A stretch of DNA of 64,000 nt from Vibrio ziniensis (GCF_011064285.1 NZ_CP049331.1:1364001-1428000), one strand, 5' to 3'; shown: positions 9,043-17,654, counted from the first letter of the stretch. Notes: a model not told the origin generated them from the sequence alone. Numbers and translations are program-made.

Positions 9043-9669
9043 TTATTTTGCGATTACGTTAGCTACGTCTTTAACAAGTGCAGCTAGCTCATCCCATTTT
9101 TCGCCATCGATTAGGTCGTTTGGCACCATCCAAGTACCGCCACAAGCTAGAACGCTTGGGATTGCTAGGTAGTTGTTTACGTTGCTTGGGCTAACTCCAC
9201 CAGTAGGCATGAATTTAACTGGGTATACAGCAGTTAGAGCTTTAAGCATGTTAACGCCGCCTGATGGCTCAGCTGGGAAGAACTTAAGAGTACGTAGACC
9301 CATTTCCATAGCTTGTTCAACAAGGCTAGGGCTGTTTACGCCAGGTACGATTGTCGCACCACGTTGTTGGCAGTATTTAACAGTCGTAGGGTTGAAACCT
9401 GGGCTTACGATGAAGTCAACGCCTGCATCAATTGCTTCATCTACTTGTGCAGTTGTTAGAACTGTACCAGCACCGATTAGCATTTCAGGGAAAGCTTCAC
9501 GCATGTTTTTGATTGCTTGAACAGCAGCTTCAGTACGGAAAGTAACTTCTGCACATGGTAGGCCGTTTTCAATTAGAACTTCTGCAAGTTTAACTGCTTT
9601 ATCTGCATCTTTGATTGCGATTACTGGAACAACTTTGATTTCAGATAGTTGTTGGTTTAAATCTTTCAT
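9043..9669 (-). CDS. eda: KDPG aldolase (2-dehydro-3-deoxy-phosphogluconate aldolase)
   Basis: 208 residues from the ATG at 9669, chosen because AGGAAGAG precedes it; a longer TTG-initiated form overlaps kdgK and is unlikely. It cleaves 2-keto-3-deoxy-6-phosphogluconate to pyruvate and glyceraldehyde-3-phosphate. Visible are the catalytic Glu in CAEVTFRTEAA (~residue 43) and the Schiff-base Lys in TLKFFPAEPSGG (~131). It ends with the usual VLACGGTWMVP phosphate-binding segment. Ten bp after kdgK in the same operon. Cytoplasmic last step of uronate catabolism. Confidence 0.97.
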   Translation of the reverse strand: MKDLNQQLSEIKVVPVIAIKDADKAVKLAEVLIENGLPCAEVTFRTEAAVQAIKNMREAFPEMLIGAGTVLTTAQVDEAIDAGVDFIVSPGFNPTTVKYCQQRGATIVPGVNSPSLVEQAMEMGLRTLKFFPAEPSGGVNMLKALTAVYPVKFMPTGGVSPSNVNNYLAIPSVLACGGTWMVPNDLIDGEKWDELAALVKDVANVIAK

Positions 9670-9679
9670 CTTCTCTTCC

Positions 9680-10609
9680 TTAAACTGTTGGCATAGCGCT
9701 AGTTGGAATGATAGCACCACGGTACTGAATAACGGTTCCAGCCACTAAGTGACCAGCAGAAGCAGACTGTTCTTCGCTGCCTCCAAGAATTCGTTTCGCT
9801 AGGTAACCAGCACTGAATGAGTCACCTGCTGCTGTTGTGTCGATAACGTTAGAGATCTTGTTTGCTGCAACAGTGTATTGCTCGCCGCCAGTGATAACGA
9901 AACAAGCGTCAGCACCACGTTTAACAACGATCTCTTCAACGCCGAAGCCTTGAGTACGTTCGATTGCTTGTTTCTCTTCACTGTCGCCCCATAGTAGGAC
10001 TTCGTCATCAAAAGTAAGGAAAGCAATGTCAGTGATTTTTAGGATCTCAGTGTACACTTTCTTTGCATCTTCAACAGAAGACCATAGAGCTGGGCGGAAG
10101 TTGTTATCGAAAGCAATCTTAACGCCTTTTGCACGGCATTTAGTAAGAACTTCGATTAGAGACTTCAGGCAATCTTCAGGAAGGATCGCAACACTGATGC
10201 CGCTTAAGTAGATCATTTGATGTTCGCAAAGCTGTTTTTCTAGCGCTTCAAGTTGAACATCACGTAGCCAGTATTTAGCTGCTGCATCATTACGCCAGTA
10301 GAAGAAGCTTCTTTCACCATCTGCACGAGTCTGGATAGTGTAGATACCCGGCAATTTTTTCTCAGATAGGAATACCATATCTGTGTTAAGACCTTCATGT
10401 TTCCAAGCAGATAGCATTTCAGTACTAAATGGGTCTTTGCCGAGGCCAGTTACGTATGAAGTCGTAACACCTGCAGATTGAGTAAGACGCGAAAGGTAAA
10501 CAGCAGTATTTAAAGTGTCGCCACCAAATCCTTGTTCAACTGCACCTTCGTTTTTTCTAAGCTCGACCATGCATTCGCCGATGATCGCCACTTTTTTGAT
10601 TTGGTTCAT
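9680..10609 (-). CDS. kdgK: 2-keto-3-deoxygluconate kinase
   Basis: 309 residues, PfkB/ribokinase fold: N-terminal GECMVELRKNEG, sugar-binding GGDTLNTAVYLSRL (~residue 30) and the PfkB signature 2 DTTAAGDSFSAGYLA with the catalytic Asp (~255). It phosphorylates KDG made by KduD to KDPG, which Eda cleaves. First gene of a kdgK-eda unit. A KdgR-like box lies about 65 bp upstream of the ATG. Confidence 0.96.
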   Translation of the reverse strand: MNQIKKVAIIGECMVELRKNEGAVEQGFGGDTLNTAVYLSRLTQSAGVTTSYVTGLGKDPFSTEMLSAWKHEGLNTDMVFLSEKKLPGIYTIQTRADGERSFFYWRNDAAAKYWLRDVQLEALEKQLCEHQMIYLSGISVAILPEDCLKSLIEVLTKCRAKGVKIAFDNNFRPALWSSVEDAKKVYTEILKITDIAFLTFDDEVLLWGDSEEKQAIERTQGFGVEEIVVKRGADACFVITGGEQYTVAANKISNVIDTTAAGDSFSAGYLAKRILGGSEEQSASAGHLVAGTVIQYRGAIIPTSAMPTV

Positions 10610-10672
10610 AGGAAAACTCCATATGTATTACGAGTATATCTACACGTAATGAAACAAGGCGTAATAAGCAAA

Positions 10673-10691
10673 AATAAAACAACCATTCATA
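10673..10691. promoter_or_regulatory. weak KdgR-like box upstream of kdgK
   Basis: AATAAAACA-ACC-ATTCATA resembles the KdgR consensus (TRAAA-N5-TTTYA): the left half matches and the right half has a mismatch. Inference only; the gene content (kdgK, eda, and a KdgR gene 2 kb away) makes it plausible. Confidence 0.3.
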
Positions 10692-10749
10692 TGGTTATAT
10701 AGAGCAGCTGTCTTATAAAAAATTAAAATATTTCGACCATATTTAATCG

Positions 10750-10778
10750 AAAAAAGCCAACCAGGACTGGTTGGCTTA
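10750..10778 (-). terminator. intrinsic terminator after the RpiB-family isomerase
   Basis: On the minus strand AAGCCAACCAG-TC-CTGGTTGGCTT is followed by TTTTC. This is a strong Rho-independent terminator, so the isomerase gene is not co-transcribed with kdgK-eda. Confidence 0.88.
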
Positions 10779-10813
10779 AAATCATCTATTCCCGATAAAT
10801 GATTTACTCACAA

Positions 10814-11452
10814 TTAAGCGATTAGAGACTTAACGTAAGCTGCAATTTCTGCGTCTTGGCAGTTATTGAAGAAACACTCTTGGAAACGAGCGCCGCCAAC
10901 AGCTGTTTTTACTAGCTCTTGATCGATTGAACGTAGAGCTTCAACGATGCTGTCTTTAGCTACTGCAGATTTAACTTGGCTTAGGATGCCAGCGTTACGT
11001 TGTTGTGGTTCAGCACGTTCTTTAGGGTAGCCTTCACCGCGTGGGCCAGTGAACGCTTTTTCGAACATGTAACGTACGTTAAGTTCGCCAGCCCAACCAA
11101 AGCCTTTAGCGAATGCTAGAGCAATAGCGTTACCGTTATTGATTTGGTTGAATAGGAATGCGTCAGATGGCTCTAGGCAGTAACCACAAACAACACCTGG
11201 ATGTAGGTTTAGCGACATCATTGCGCCTTGGCCTGTACCACAACCTGCAACTACGAAGTCAACTGCTTTAGAGTTAAGAAGGATGCTAGCCATGATGCCT
11301 AGGTGGATGTAAGTTAGGTGGTGGTCAGCTTCATCGCTCATACCAACGTTGAATACATCGTGACCAAGAGGACCCGCAACAGTGTTTAGTTCGTTTAGAA
11401 CCATTGCGTTTTTACCAGCTTGGCTGTTTTCCATCATCAATGCAATTTTCAT
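10814..11452 (-). CDS. RpiB/LacA/LacB family isomerase, DhuI-like
   Basis: 212 residues from the ATG at 11452, which has AGGAG six bases upstream; a TTG five codons further up is not used. RpiB/LacAB signature: AVDFVVAGCGTGQGAMMSLN with the catalytic Cys, and FNQINNGNAIALAFAKG. Family members normally isomerise sugar phosphates, but a branch (streptococcal DhuI) isomerises 4-deoxy-5-hexosulose uronate, the same reaction as KduI. Position between kdgK-eda and kduD strongly suggests the DhuI role. It is longer than RpiB (~150 aa), with an extra C-terminal ~60 residues. A sugar-phosphate substrate remains possible. Confidence 0.85.
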   Translation of the reverse strand: MKIALMMENSQAGKNAMVLNELNTVAGPLGHDVFNVGMSDEADHHLTYIHLGIMASILLNSKAVDFVVAGCGTGQGAMMSLNLHPGVVCGYCLEPSDAFLFNQINNGNAIALAFAKGFGWAGELNVRYMFEKAFTGPRGEGYPKERAEPQQRNAGILSQVKSAVAKDSIVEALRSIDQELVKTAVGGARFQECFFNNCQDAEIAAYVKSLIA

Positions 11453-11649
11453 CAGATTCTCCTGCAACCGTAGTTGCGTATATTATTTAAACTTTTAGCA
11501 GTCTTCTGCGAAGCTCACTAACGTTAACGTAATTAATACTGTTAGTTCTAAACACTGAGTGTCAACGCTTAGAAATAACACCCTTAGAGCTTAAATACTA
11601 GACGTTTATCGTAGTATAAAAAGTTAAGAATATAGATACGTAGAACAGA

Positions 11650-11676
11650 GAAAGTGACCGTTTAACAATCACTTTC
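11650..11676 (-). terminator. possible hairpin after kduD
   Basis: GAAAGTGA / TCACTTTC, 8-bp stem with an 11-nt loop just beyond the kduD stop on the minus strand. No T tract, so it may only be a weak or Rho-assisted stop, leaving kduD and the isomerase gene possibly co-transcribed. Confidence 0.4.
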
Positions 11677-11700
11677 CCTTAATCTACGAGTTAGTACGGA

Positions 11701-12462
11701 TTAACGTGCTAACCAACCACCGTCAACAGCGATAGTGTAGCCGTTGATGTAGTCTGAAGCTTTAGATGCTAGGAACACACATGGACCAGCTAGGTCTTCT
11801 GGAGTACCCCAACGGTCAGCTGGAATACGCTCAAGGATAGCTTGGTTACGGTCTGCATCAGCACGTAGAGCTGCAGTGTTGTTAGTAGCCATGTAACCAG
11901 GTGCGATAGCGTTAACGTTGATGTTGTGCTTAGCCCATTCGTTAGCCATTAGACGAGTGATACCCATTACGCCGCTCTTAGAAGCAGTGTATGAAGGAAC
12001 ACGGATACCGCCTTGGTAAGAAAGCATAGACGCGATGTTGATGATCTTGCCGCCGTTGCCTTGAGCCATGAATTGTTTAGCAACTGCTTGAGACATGAAG
12101 AATACAGACTTGATGTTGATGTTCATAACATCATCCCAGTCTTGCTCAGAGAAGTCGATTGCGTCGTTACGACGGATGATACCAGCGTTGTTTACTAGGA
12201 TATCAACACGACCACACTCTTCAACAGCACGGCTAACGATTGAAGGGATATCGTCCAGCTTCATTAGGTTCGCACGAACGTCGATGAACTTTTGGCCAGT
12301 TGCTTTGATTAGTTCGATTGTTTCAGTTGGTTCAACAATGTTTACACCAACGATATCACAACCTGCTTGTGCAAGACCTAGAGCCATACCTTGACCTAGA
12401 CCAGTGTCACAACCAGTTACGATTGCAACTTTACCTTTCACATCAAATGAATCAAGAATCAT
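11701..12462 (-). CDS. kduD: 2-dehydro-3-deoxy-D-gluconate 5-dehydrogenase KduD
   Basis: 253 residues from the ATG at 12462 (same length as E. coli KduD; GAGGA lies eight bases upstream and forms part of the rejected TTG-initiated extension). Short-chain dehydrogenase with the NAD site TGCDTGLGQGMALGLA (residues ~15-30), NNAGIIRRNDA, catalytic Ser in IASMLSYQGG and YTASKSG (Tyr-x3-Lys). It reduces 2,5-diketo-3-deoxygluconate to KDG. Divergent from kdgR, with a KdgR box in the shared promoter region. Confidence 0.96.
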   Translation of the reverse strand: MILDSFDVKGKVAIVTGCDTGLGQGMALGLAQAGCDIVGVNIVEPTETIELIKATGQKFIDVRANLMKLDDIPSIVSRAVEECGRVDILVNNAGIIRRNDAIDFSEQDWDDVMNINIKSVFFMSQAVAKQFMAQGNGGKIINIASMLSYQGGIRVPSYTASKSGVMGITRLMANEWAKHNINVNAIAPGYMATNNTAALRADADRNQAILERIPADRWGTPEDLAGPCVFLASKASDYINGYTIAVDGGWLAR

Positions 12463-12560
12463 TACTTTTTTCCTCAACGTACCTAATTAAATTTGAACAG
12501 GAACCCCCTGATCATCATGTGCAATAAACATAACAAAAAAGAGATCTCTCATCAATTAAA

Positions 12561-12579
12561 AATGAAAGGGCATTTCAAA
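12561..12579. promoter_or_regulatory. KdgR operator between kduD and kdgR
   Basis: AATGAAAGGGCATTTCAAA contains TGAAA-GGGCA-TTTCA, a perfect symmetric pair with the five-base spacing of known KdgR boxes (TGAAA-N5-TTTCA). It lies ~100 bp upstream of kduD and ~130 bp upstream of kdgR, able to control both divergent genes. Assignment rests on the known consensus of KdgR from enterobacteria. Confidence 0.65.
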
Positions 12580-12709
12580 AATTTCTACTCACATCTAATT
12601 TTTGCTCTGAAAATACGTATGTACTAAACAAAATAGTATTTTAAAATTAATGTTACTTAAAAACAAAGCTGATACAATCAAAAATATATTAATAAAAAGT
12701 TAAGAAGAT

Positions 12710-13513
12710 ATGACGGAAAAAGTAACTCTACCTGAACAAGTCTCTTCAGTATTGAAGGTGTTCAATATTCTGCATGCTTTAGGACAATCTAAAAAATGTG
12801 GTGTATCTGATTTATCGCAACGTCTCATGATGTCTAAAGCGAAAACCATTCATTTCCTCGAAACTATGATGAGCTTAGGCTACGTTACGAAAGATGGCGA
12901 GGAGTACTCTTTGACTCTAAAACTGTTCGAGCTTGGCGCAAGCCCCCTTGAATTCGTTAATTTAGAAGAACTTGCAGACAAAGAGATGGTGTTTATCTCG
13001 GATGTGATTGGTGAAGCAATTCATCTAGGAGTATTAGAAGGTGATTGCTTCGTACACACACATAAGATTGATGCGCAATATAACCTGATTACACATTCAG
13101 ACATTGGTCGCCCGCGTCCTTTATACAGTACCGCGATTGGCAAGATGTTGCTTTCTGGCTTAGAAGACAGAGCAGTAAAAGCGCTTCTAAAAGATATCGA
13201 ATTTATTAAGCACACGCCAAATACAATGGAAAACGTTGAGCAGGTTGTGGCAGCGTTGGCTCCAATTCGTAAACAGCATTATTCGGAAAGTATGGAAGAG
13301 CAAGAGCCGGGAATCCGCTGCCTCGCTGCACCTATCTATGACCGAATGGGTAACATTATTGCGGGTTTGTCGATTTCTACACCAACCATTCGTTACAACG
13401 AGACGCGTAAAGCAGAATGTATTCAACTGCTTCATGGCGCATGTCAGCGCATTTCAGCCCAGCTCGGATTCCATAAATATCCAGTGCCTGTGATGCAAGC
13501 TGAAGCAATCTAA
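12710..13513 (+). CDS. kdgR: KdgR, IclR-family repressor of uronate catabolism
   Basis: 267 residues, very similar to E. coli KdgR by eye: SSVLKVFNILHALGQ and LSQRLMMSKAKTIHFL (winged helix, residues ~11-60), EYSLTLKLFELGA, IHLGVLEGD, PLYSTAIGKMLL and QEPGIRCLAAPIYDRMG in the effector domain. KdgR represses pectin/uronate genes and is released by KDG. It is divergent from kduD, with the palindromic operator between. Start ATG at 12710 preceded by AAGAAG. Confidence 0.93.
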   Translation: MTEKVTLPEQVSSVLKVFNILHALGQSKKCGVSDLSQRLMMSKAKTIHFLETMMSLGYVTKDGEEYSLTLKLFELGASPLEFVNLEELADKEMVFISDVIGEAIHLGVLEGDCFVHTHKIDAQYNLITHSDIGRPRPLYSTAIGKMLLSGLEDRAVKALLKDIEFIKHTPNTMENVEQVVAALAPIRKQHYSESMEEQEPGIRCLAAPIYDRMGNIIAGLSISTPTIRYNETRKAECIQLLHGACQRISAQLGFHKYPVPVMQAEAI

Positions 13514-13537
13514 CTTATTTACTACTTCCCATTTATT

Positions 13538-13569
13538 AAAAAAGCCACCGTCGATAGAGGGTGGCTTTT
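13538..13569. terminator. bidirectional terminator between kdgR and phoA
   Basis: AAAAGCCACC / GGTGGCTTTT stem with a ~10-nt loop, A-rich on one side and T-rich on the other, sitting between the convergent kdgR and alkaline phosphatase genes; serves both. Confidence 0.82.
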
Positions 13570-13593
13570 ACTTATCGAGTGTCTCGTAACAGG

Positions 13594-15090
13594 TTATTTA
13601 GTTAAACCTAACGCTTCATTCATCACGTGGAAGATGTAGTTTTGCTCAACCGCACCTTGGAAAAGGTAAGCTTGAGGACCACGAGCAAAGATAGCTACGT
13701 CTTCACCTGAGTGTGTTTCTGAATCCAACTTGATCATTGACTGTTGTAGGTAGTCGATGTTCATCACTTCTTCTTCAGTTGGGTTTGGACGATCTGCACC
13801 ACCAGTTGCAACGGCTCCAGGACCGTTACCATAGTTCAATGTCGTGTAGTTTCTCCCGTATGCATCAACGCTTAGCTTACCGTTTGATTTTGATAAACCT
13901 AGGATAGGGTTACCACGGTCAGCATAGCCGTTAGAAATCAATGTGTGTGCATGGTCAGCAGTAACAATGATTAGCGTATCTTCTGGGTTAGTTTTATCAA
14001 GTGCAGCTTTGATTGCGTCATCGTAAGCTACAGTATCCCATAACGCACGAGCGGCATTGCCTTCGTGGTGAGCGTGGTCAATACGACCTGCTTCAACCAT
14101 CAGAACGTAGCCGTCTTTGTTCTGAGCGAGAAGATCAATCGCTTTAGCCGTCATTTCAGCTAAAGATGGTTCATCACCTTTGCGATCAGCTTCGTATTGC
14201 ATGTGGCTGCTTTCAAACAGACCGAATACTTTTTTTGCATCAGCTGGGATGCTCTCGAAACCTTTTTGGTCGTAAACGTATTGACCATCTGGGTGTTGAG
14301 CTTGCCATTTTTCAATGAGGTTCTGACCGTCTTTACGTTTACCTTTTTTACCTTCTGGATCGACGACATCGACAGGTAAGAATTCACGGCGACCGCCGCC
14401 AAATACGACATCCATACCGTTACCCTCGTTGAAGTTGATCAACTGCTGAGCGATATCCACACAGCCTTGATTCTTCGCGATGTTTGGCATTGTTGCGTCA
14501 TTTTCCCAGTCTCGGTCGGCTGAGTGAGCGTAAGAGGTTGCTGGCGTTGCATGAGTGATACGAGCAGAAGAAACAACACCGACAGACATGCCTTTTTCAG
14601 CAGCCATTTCCCAGGCGGTTTTCGCTTCGTTACCTTTCACGGTGTTACAGAAACCACGTTGCACGTTGTCATCAACGCTAATCACGCCTTGTTTCGTTTT
14701 CACACCTGTTACCATCGCAGAAGCTGTACCCGCTGAATCTGGAGTTTGTGCGTTGGTATTGTAAGTTTTTGATAGAGCCATGTTTGGCATGCTTTCCATG
14801 CTTAGGCGATATTCTTCACCCATTAAACCACGGCGTTGACCTTCAAAAATTCGCGCAGCGGTAATGGTGCCAACACTCATACCATCACCAACGAACAAAA
14901 TAACGTTCTTAGCGGGCTTATCAATCGGTAGGTTAGCTTTTGCTTTCGCGATATTTTCTTGTGCTTGCTTAAACCAAACATCATCTTTTTGCGGTGCAGA
15001 AACACCTGCTGTTTGGCTTTGAGAAGAACAACCTGCTAGGGCTGTCAAAATACCACTGACTAATAGAAGTTTTTTACTTTTCACGGGCAT
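13594..15090 (-). CDS. phoA: alkaline phosphatase (PhoA family), lipoprotein-type signal
   Basis: 498 residues from the ATG at 15090; the TTG three codons earlier overlaps the ribosome binding site (TTGGAGCC) and is rejected. N-terminus MPVKSKKLLLVSGILTALAGC is a lipobox-type signal, so the mature enzyme may be membrane-anchored in the envelope rather than free. Active-site elements: NVILFVGDGMSVG (metal Asp), TPDSAGTASAMVTGVK with the phosphorylated Ser, EAGRIDHAHHEGNA and TADHAHT (zinc ligands). Releases phosphate from organic esters. Divergent from the DUF3299 gene across a region holding a Pho-box-like sequence. Confidence 0.94.
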   Translation of the reverse strand: MPVKSKKLLLVSGILTALAGCSSQSQTAGVSAPQKDDVWFKQAQENIAKAKANLPIDKPAKNVILFVGDGMSVGTITAARIFEGQRRGLMGEEYRLSMESMPNMALSKTYNTNAQTPDSAGTASAMVTGVKTKQGVISVDDNVQRGFCNTVKGNEAKTAWEMAAEKGMSVGVVSSARITHATPATSYAHSADRDWENDATMPNIAKNQGCVDIAQQLINFNEGNGMDVVFGGGRREFLPVDVVDPEGKKGKRKDGQNLIEKWQAQHPDGQYVYDQKGFESIPADAKKVFGLFESSHMQYEADRKGDEPSLAEMTAKAIDLLAQNKDGYVLMVEAGRIDHAHHEGNAARALWDTVAYDDAIKAALDKTNPEDTLIIVTADHAHTLISNGYADRGNPILGLSKSNGKLSVDAYGRNYTTLNYGNGPGAVATGGADRPNPTEEEVMNIDYLQQSMIKLDSETHSGEDVAIFARGPQAYLFQGAVEQNYIFHVMNEALGLTK

Positions 15091-15198
15091 AGGCTCCAAA
15101 TGTTTTTTCGAATTTCCATGTTGCTCAAAGGCTTAACAGAGTCCAATTACCCAATATCTTTGTGAATAATGCGTTACTGATGTATGAAGTTTTTATTA

Positions 15199-15216
15199 TT
15201 GTCATATTACTGTCTT
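15199..15216 (+). promoter_or_regulatory. Pho-box-like sequence in the phoA/DUF3299 spacer
   Basis: TTGTCAT-ATTA-CTGTCTT matches the PhoB box (CTGTCAT-N4-CTGTCAT) at 12 of 14 bases. It is on the plus strand, ~70 bp upstream of the DUF3299 gene, i.e. oriented toward that gene, but phoA starts on the other side and may also use it. Inference from the known consensus. Confidence 0.5.
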
Positions 15217-15284
15217 ATGGAGCGGGTAGTTTTGGGGCTAACGATAACTAACGTATCTTTCTGATATCAATAGAATTACTGACA

Positions 15285-15830
15285 ATGAAAACAATTCGAT
15301 TAAAACGTTATGTAAGCATAGCGATAGTGGCAGTGTCGTTCGCGATGGGAAGTATCTCAACGGCTGCTGCACAACAAAAAACGACAGTACCCCGTTCAGA
15401 TGTTATCACTCTCGACTGGATGGATTTGATTCCTGAAAATGAACGAAACGTGGCTTTGATGCCGAAAAAAGCACCAATCAACCATGAAAGCGATACGCCT
15501 CCGCAAAATTTGGCGGGTGGATTTCGTGATGATTTAGATGAAAAACAAGTGCGTATTCCGGGCTTTGTTATTCCCTTGGAAGGGAATGATGAAGTGGTGA
15601 CTGAGCTACTCTTAGTCCCTTATTTCGGCGCTTGTATCCACGTTCCGCCACCGCCGCCTAATCAAATTATCTATGTGAAGTTTGAGAAAGGAGTACCCAT
15701 CCAAGGCTTGTGGGATGTGGTTTACATTGTAGGGGAATTGAATGTTGAAATGGTTGAGTCAGATTTAGGGCAAGCCGGTTACCTGATTAACGGTGTTACG
15801 GTTGAAGCCTATAACGATTCAAGCTCATAA
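15285..15830 (+). CDS. DUF3299 family exported protein
   Basis: 181 residues with a signal peptide (hydrophobic residues 11-27, cleavage near AAAQ). The body carries the DUF3299 hallmarks QVRIPGFVIPLEGN and LLLVPYFGACIHVPPPPPN, including a Cys-x-His in the conserved block. Function unknown; predicted periplasmic. It is the only gene on its strand here and has the Pho-box-like element upstream, so phosphate-starvation expression is possible. ATG at 15285; the upstream ribosome binding site is weak. Confidence 0.88.
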   Translation: MKTIRLKRYVSIAIVAVSFAMGSISTAAAQQKTTVPRSDVITLDWMDLIPENERNVALMPKKAPINHESDTPPQNLAGGFRDDLDEKQVRIPGFVIPLEGNDEVVTELLLVPYFGACIHVPPPPPNQIIYVKFEKGVPIQGLWDVVYIVGELNVEMVESDLGQAGYLINGVTVEAYNDSSS

Positions 15831-15899
15831 TAGATTTTGATGCTCAATCATTTATTGTTAACACTTTGATTGCTAGCAAAGACATCTAAGTATAAGAAG

Positions 15900-15935
15900 G
15901 CCGCTGAGAGGAAGGAGTTACTCAGCGGCAAAAAA
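15900..15935. terminator. terminator between DUF3299 and puuE genes
   Basis: GCCGCTGAG / CTCAGCGGC, 9-bp perfect stem with a 12-nt loop followed by A6 on the plus strand. Lies between convergent genes; the plus-strand reading lacks the T tract, the minus-strand hairpin is followed by TTCTTA. Confidence 0.6.
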
Positions 15936-15940
15936 TCAGC

Positions 15941-16870
15941 CTATTTAGGCGGGTGGTGCTCAATCCAATGGCGAGCGATTTGTTCACGAGTTGCAATCCA
16001 AACATCTTCGTGAGATTGCACGTAATCCAAAAACTTCTTCAGTGCCATAAAACGACTTGGTTTACCTATGATTCGGCAATGAAGACCAATCGACATCATT
16101 TTGGGCTTATCTCTGCCTTCTTCGTATAAGCAATCAAAGTTCTCTTTTAGATATTGGAAGAACTCCTCACCGTGACTAAAGCCATAAGGTGAAGAAAAAC
16201 GCATGTCGTTGGTATCTAGAGTGTATGGAATCACTAGATGTGGTCTGATTTCACCTGGTTTTTGGCTGTTTGGTACTTCTGTCCAGAATGGCAGGTCATC
16301 ACCATAGTAATCGGAGTCGTAGAGGATGCCATTTTGCTCTGCAACTAATTCACGGGTGTTGGGTGAATCTCGCCCGGTATACCAACCAATAGGGCGTTTC
16401 CCTGTTAAACGTTCAATGATATCGAGCGCTTGCTTCATGTGCTCGCGTTCTTTCTTGATCGGCATATTTTGATAGTGAATCCACTTTAAACCGTGGCACA
16501 CAATCTCATGCCCATCTTCGATAATGGCTTTTGTCACTTCCGGATTGCGTTCCAAAGCAGTCGCGATGCCGAAAACAGTTAACGGCAGTTCGCGCTTTTT
16601 AAATTCATTGAGGATTCGCCATACACCTGCACGTGAACCATATTCATATAGTGATTCCATACTCATATGGCGAGTAGGGTAAGCTTCTGCGCCTGCTATT
16701 TCTGATAAGAAAATTTCGGAGTGTGAATCTCCGTGTAGAACGCAATTTTCACCGCCTTCTTCGTAGTTAAGTACAAACTGAACGGCAATTTTGGCATCGT
16801 TAGGCCAGTTGGCATCTGGAACGTTATCGCGTCCATAACCAACGTAATCACGAGGATTAAATTCTTCCAT
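15941..16870 (-). CDS. puuE: allantoinase PuuE (polysaccharide-deacetylase family)
   Basis: 309 residues with the PuuE-type NodB fold: DYVGYGRDNVPDANWPNDAKIAV at the N-terminus (split here: residues 7-29), NYEEGGENCVLHGD, the region DGHEIVCHGLKWIHY (~118-132), WYTGRDSPNT and LHCRIIGKPSR. PuuE hydrolyses allantoin to allantoate without the metal-binding triad of classical deacetylases. RBS AAGGAAG before the ATG. It follows the GntR gene by 101 bp on the same strand, opposite the operon encoding the later steps. Cytoplasmic purine catabolism. Confidence 0.94.
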   Translation of the reverse strand: MEEFNPRDYVGYGRDNVPDANWPNDAKIAVQFVLNYEEGGENCVLHGDSHSEIFLSEIAGAEAYPTRHMSMESLYEYGSRAGVWRILNEFKKRELPLTVFGIATALERNPEVTKAIIEDGHEIVCHGLKWIHYQNMPIKKEREHMKQALDIIERLTGKRPIGWYTGRDSPNTRELVAEQNGILYDSDYYGDDLPFWTEVPNSQKPGEIRPHLVIPYTLDTNDMRFSSPYGFSHGEEFFQYLKENFDCLYEEGRDKPKMMSIGLHCRIIGKPSRFMALKKFLDYVQSHEDVWIATREQIARHWIEHHPPK

Positions 16871-16971
16871 GTTAACTTCCTTTTTAACGCATTCTTCTTT
16901 TTATATTGTTCTTGTGGATATAAAGATCAGAGTTAATTTGTCACAGGGTTGATCAATGATGGAACGTCGAA

Positions 16972-17634
16972 TTAGGCAAACAGTTTTCCAAAATCCACAT
17001 GTGTGTCCTGTTTGCCAGTTAGTGAAATGGATGCTTTCAAATGCACTAGGTGGTGGCGCATCCAATGCTGAGCTTCACTAACTAACCCTCTGTCGAGTAA
17101 ATCAACTAGGCTCATATGATCGCCACAGTCGCAATTGACACTTTCACGACTGCCATAAGCTGCGATCACCAATGAAGAGCGGTAACACAGCTGTTCAACA
17201 AATTCTGCGAGCACAAGGTTGTTACCCACGCGGGCTAATTCATAGTGGAACTTAGCCGTGAGCTGAATCGCTTGCGCAACTTCGCCATTGAGATTAGCTT
17301 GTTTTTCTAGCTCAACCATTGTGCGGAACTGTTGTGATAACTTGTCGTTCCAATTCTCGCTGATTGCTGGAATCAACAAAGGCTCGAGCAAGATTCGGCT
17401 ATCCCAAACTTCGGAGGCTTCTCTGCGGCTTGGTCGATTTACTTGCGCGCCTTTATTCGGTTGAATAACAACAAAGCGCTCTAATGCTAATCGTTGCAGC
17501 ACCTTGCGAATACCTGTACGGCTGACACCAAATGCTTCAGACAGTTTGTCTTCAGGAAGGCGCTCGCCTGGCGGTAGTTGGTGTTCAACAATGGCCTTTA
17601 GCATTTTTTGATAAATGATATCGTCGTTAGACAT
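16972..17634 (-). CDS. GntR family regulator (FCD type), probable purine-degradation regulator
   Basis: 220 residues from the ATG at 17634 (MSNDDIIYQKML); an upstream TTG start would lie inside the palindrome at 17655 and is rejected. Winged helix residues ~5-70 (LPEDKLSEAFGVSRTGIRKVLQRLA, VIQPNKGAQV) and an FCD-type helical effector domain (FHYELARVGNN, His ligands in DHMSLVDLL and RHHLVHL). It shares a control region with the divergent ureide operon at 17935 and precedes puuE. TTGTATACAA palindromes on both sides of that region are its likely operators, and the same sequence recurs before the bmp gene at 52 kb. Confidence 0.9.
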   Translation of the reverse strand: MSNDDIIYQKMLKAIVEHQLPPGERLPEDKLSEAFGVSRTGIRKVLQRLALERFVVIQPNKGAQVNRPSRREASEVWDSRILLEPLLIPAISENWNDKLSQQFRTMVELEKQANLNGEVAQAIQLTAKFHYELARVGNNLVLAEFVEQLCYRSSLVIAAYGSRESVNCDCGDHMSLVDLLDRGLVSEAQHWMRHHLVHLKASISLTGKQDTHVDFGKLFA

Positions 17635-17654
17635 GTGGAACTCTCTAATTACGG

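Noticed and set aside
9173..9520. 115-codon plus-strand frame inside eda
   Set aside because: Antisense to a complete KDPG aldolase; no independent support.
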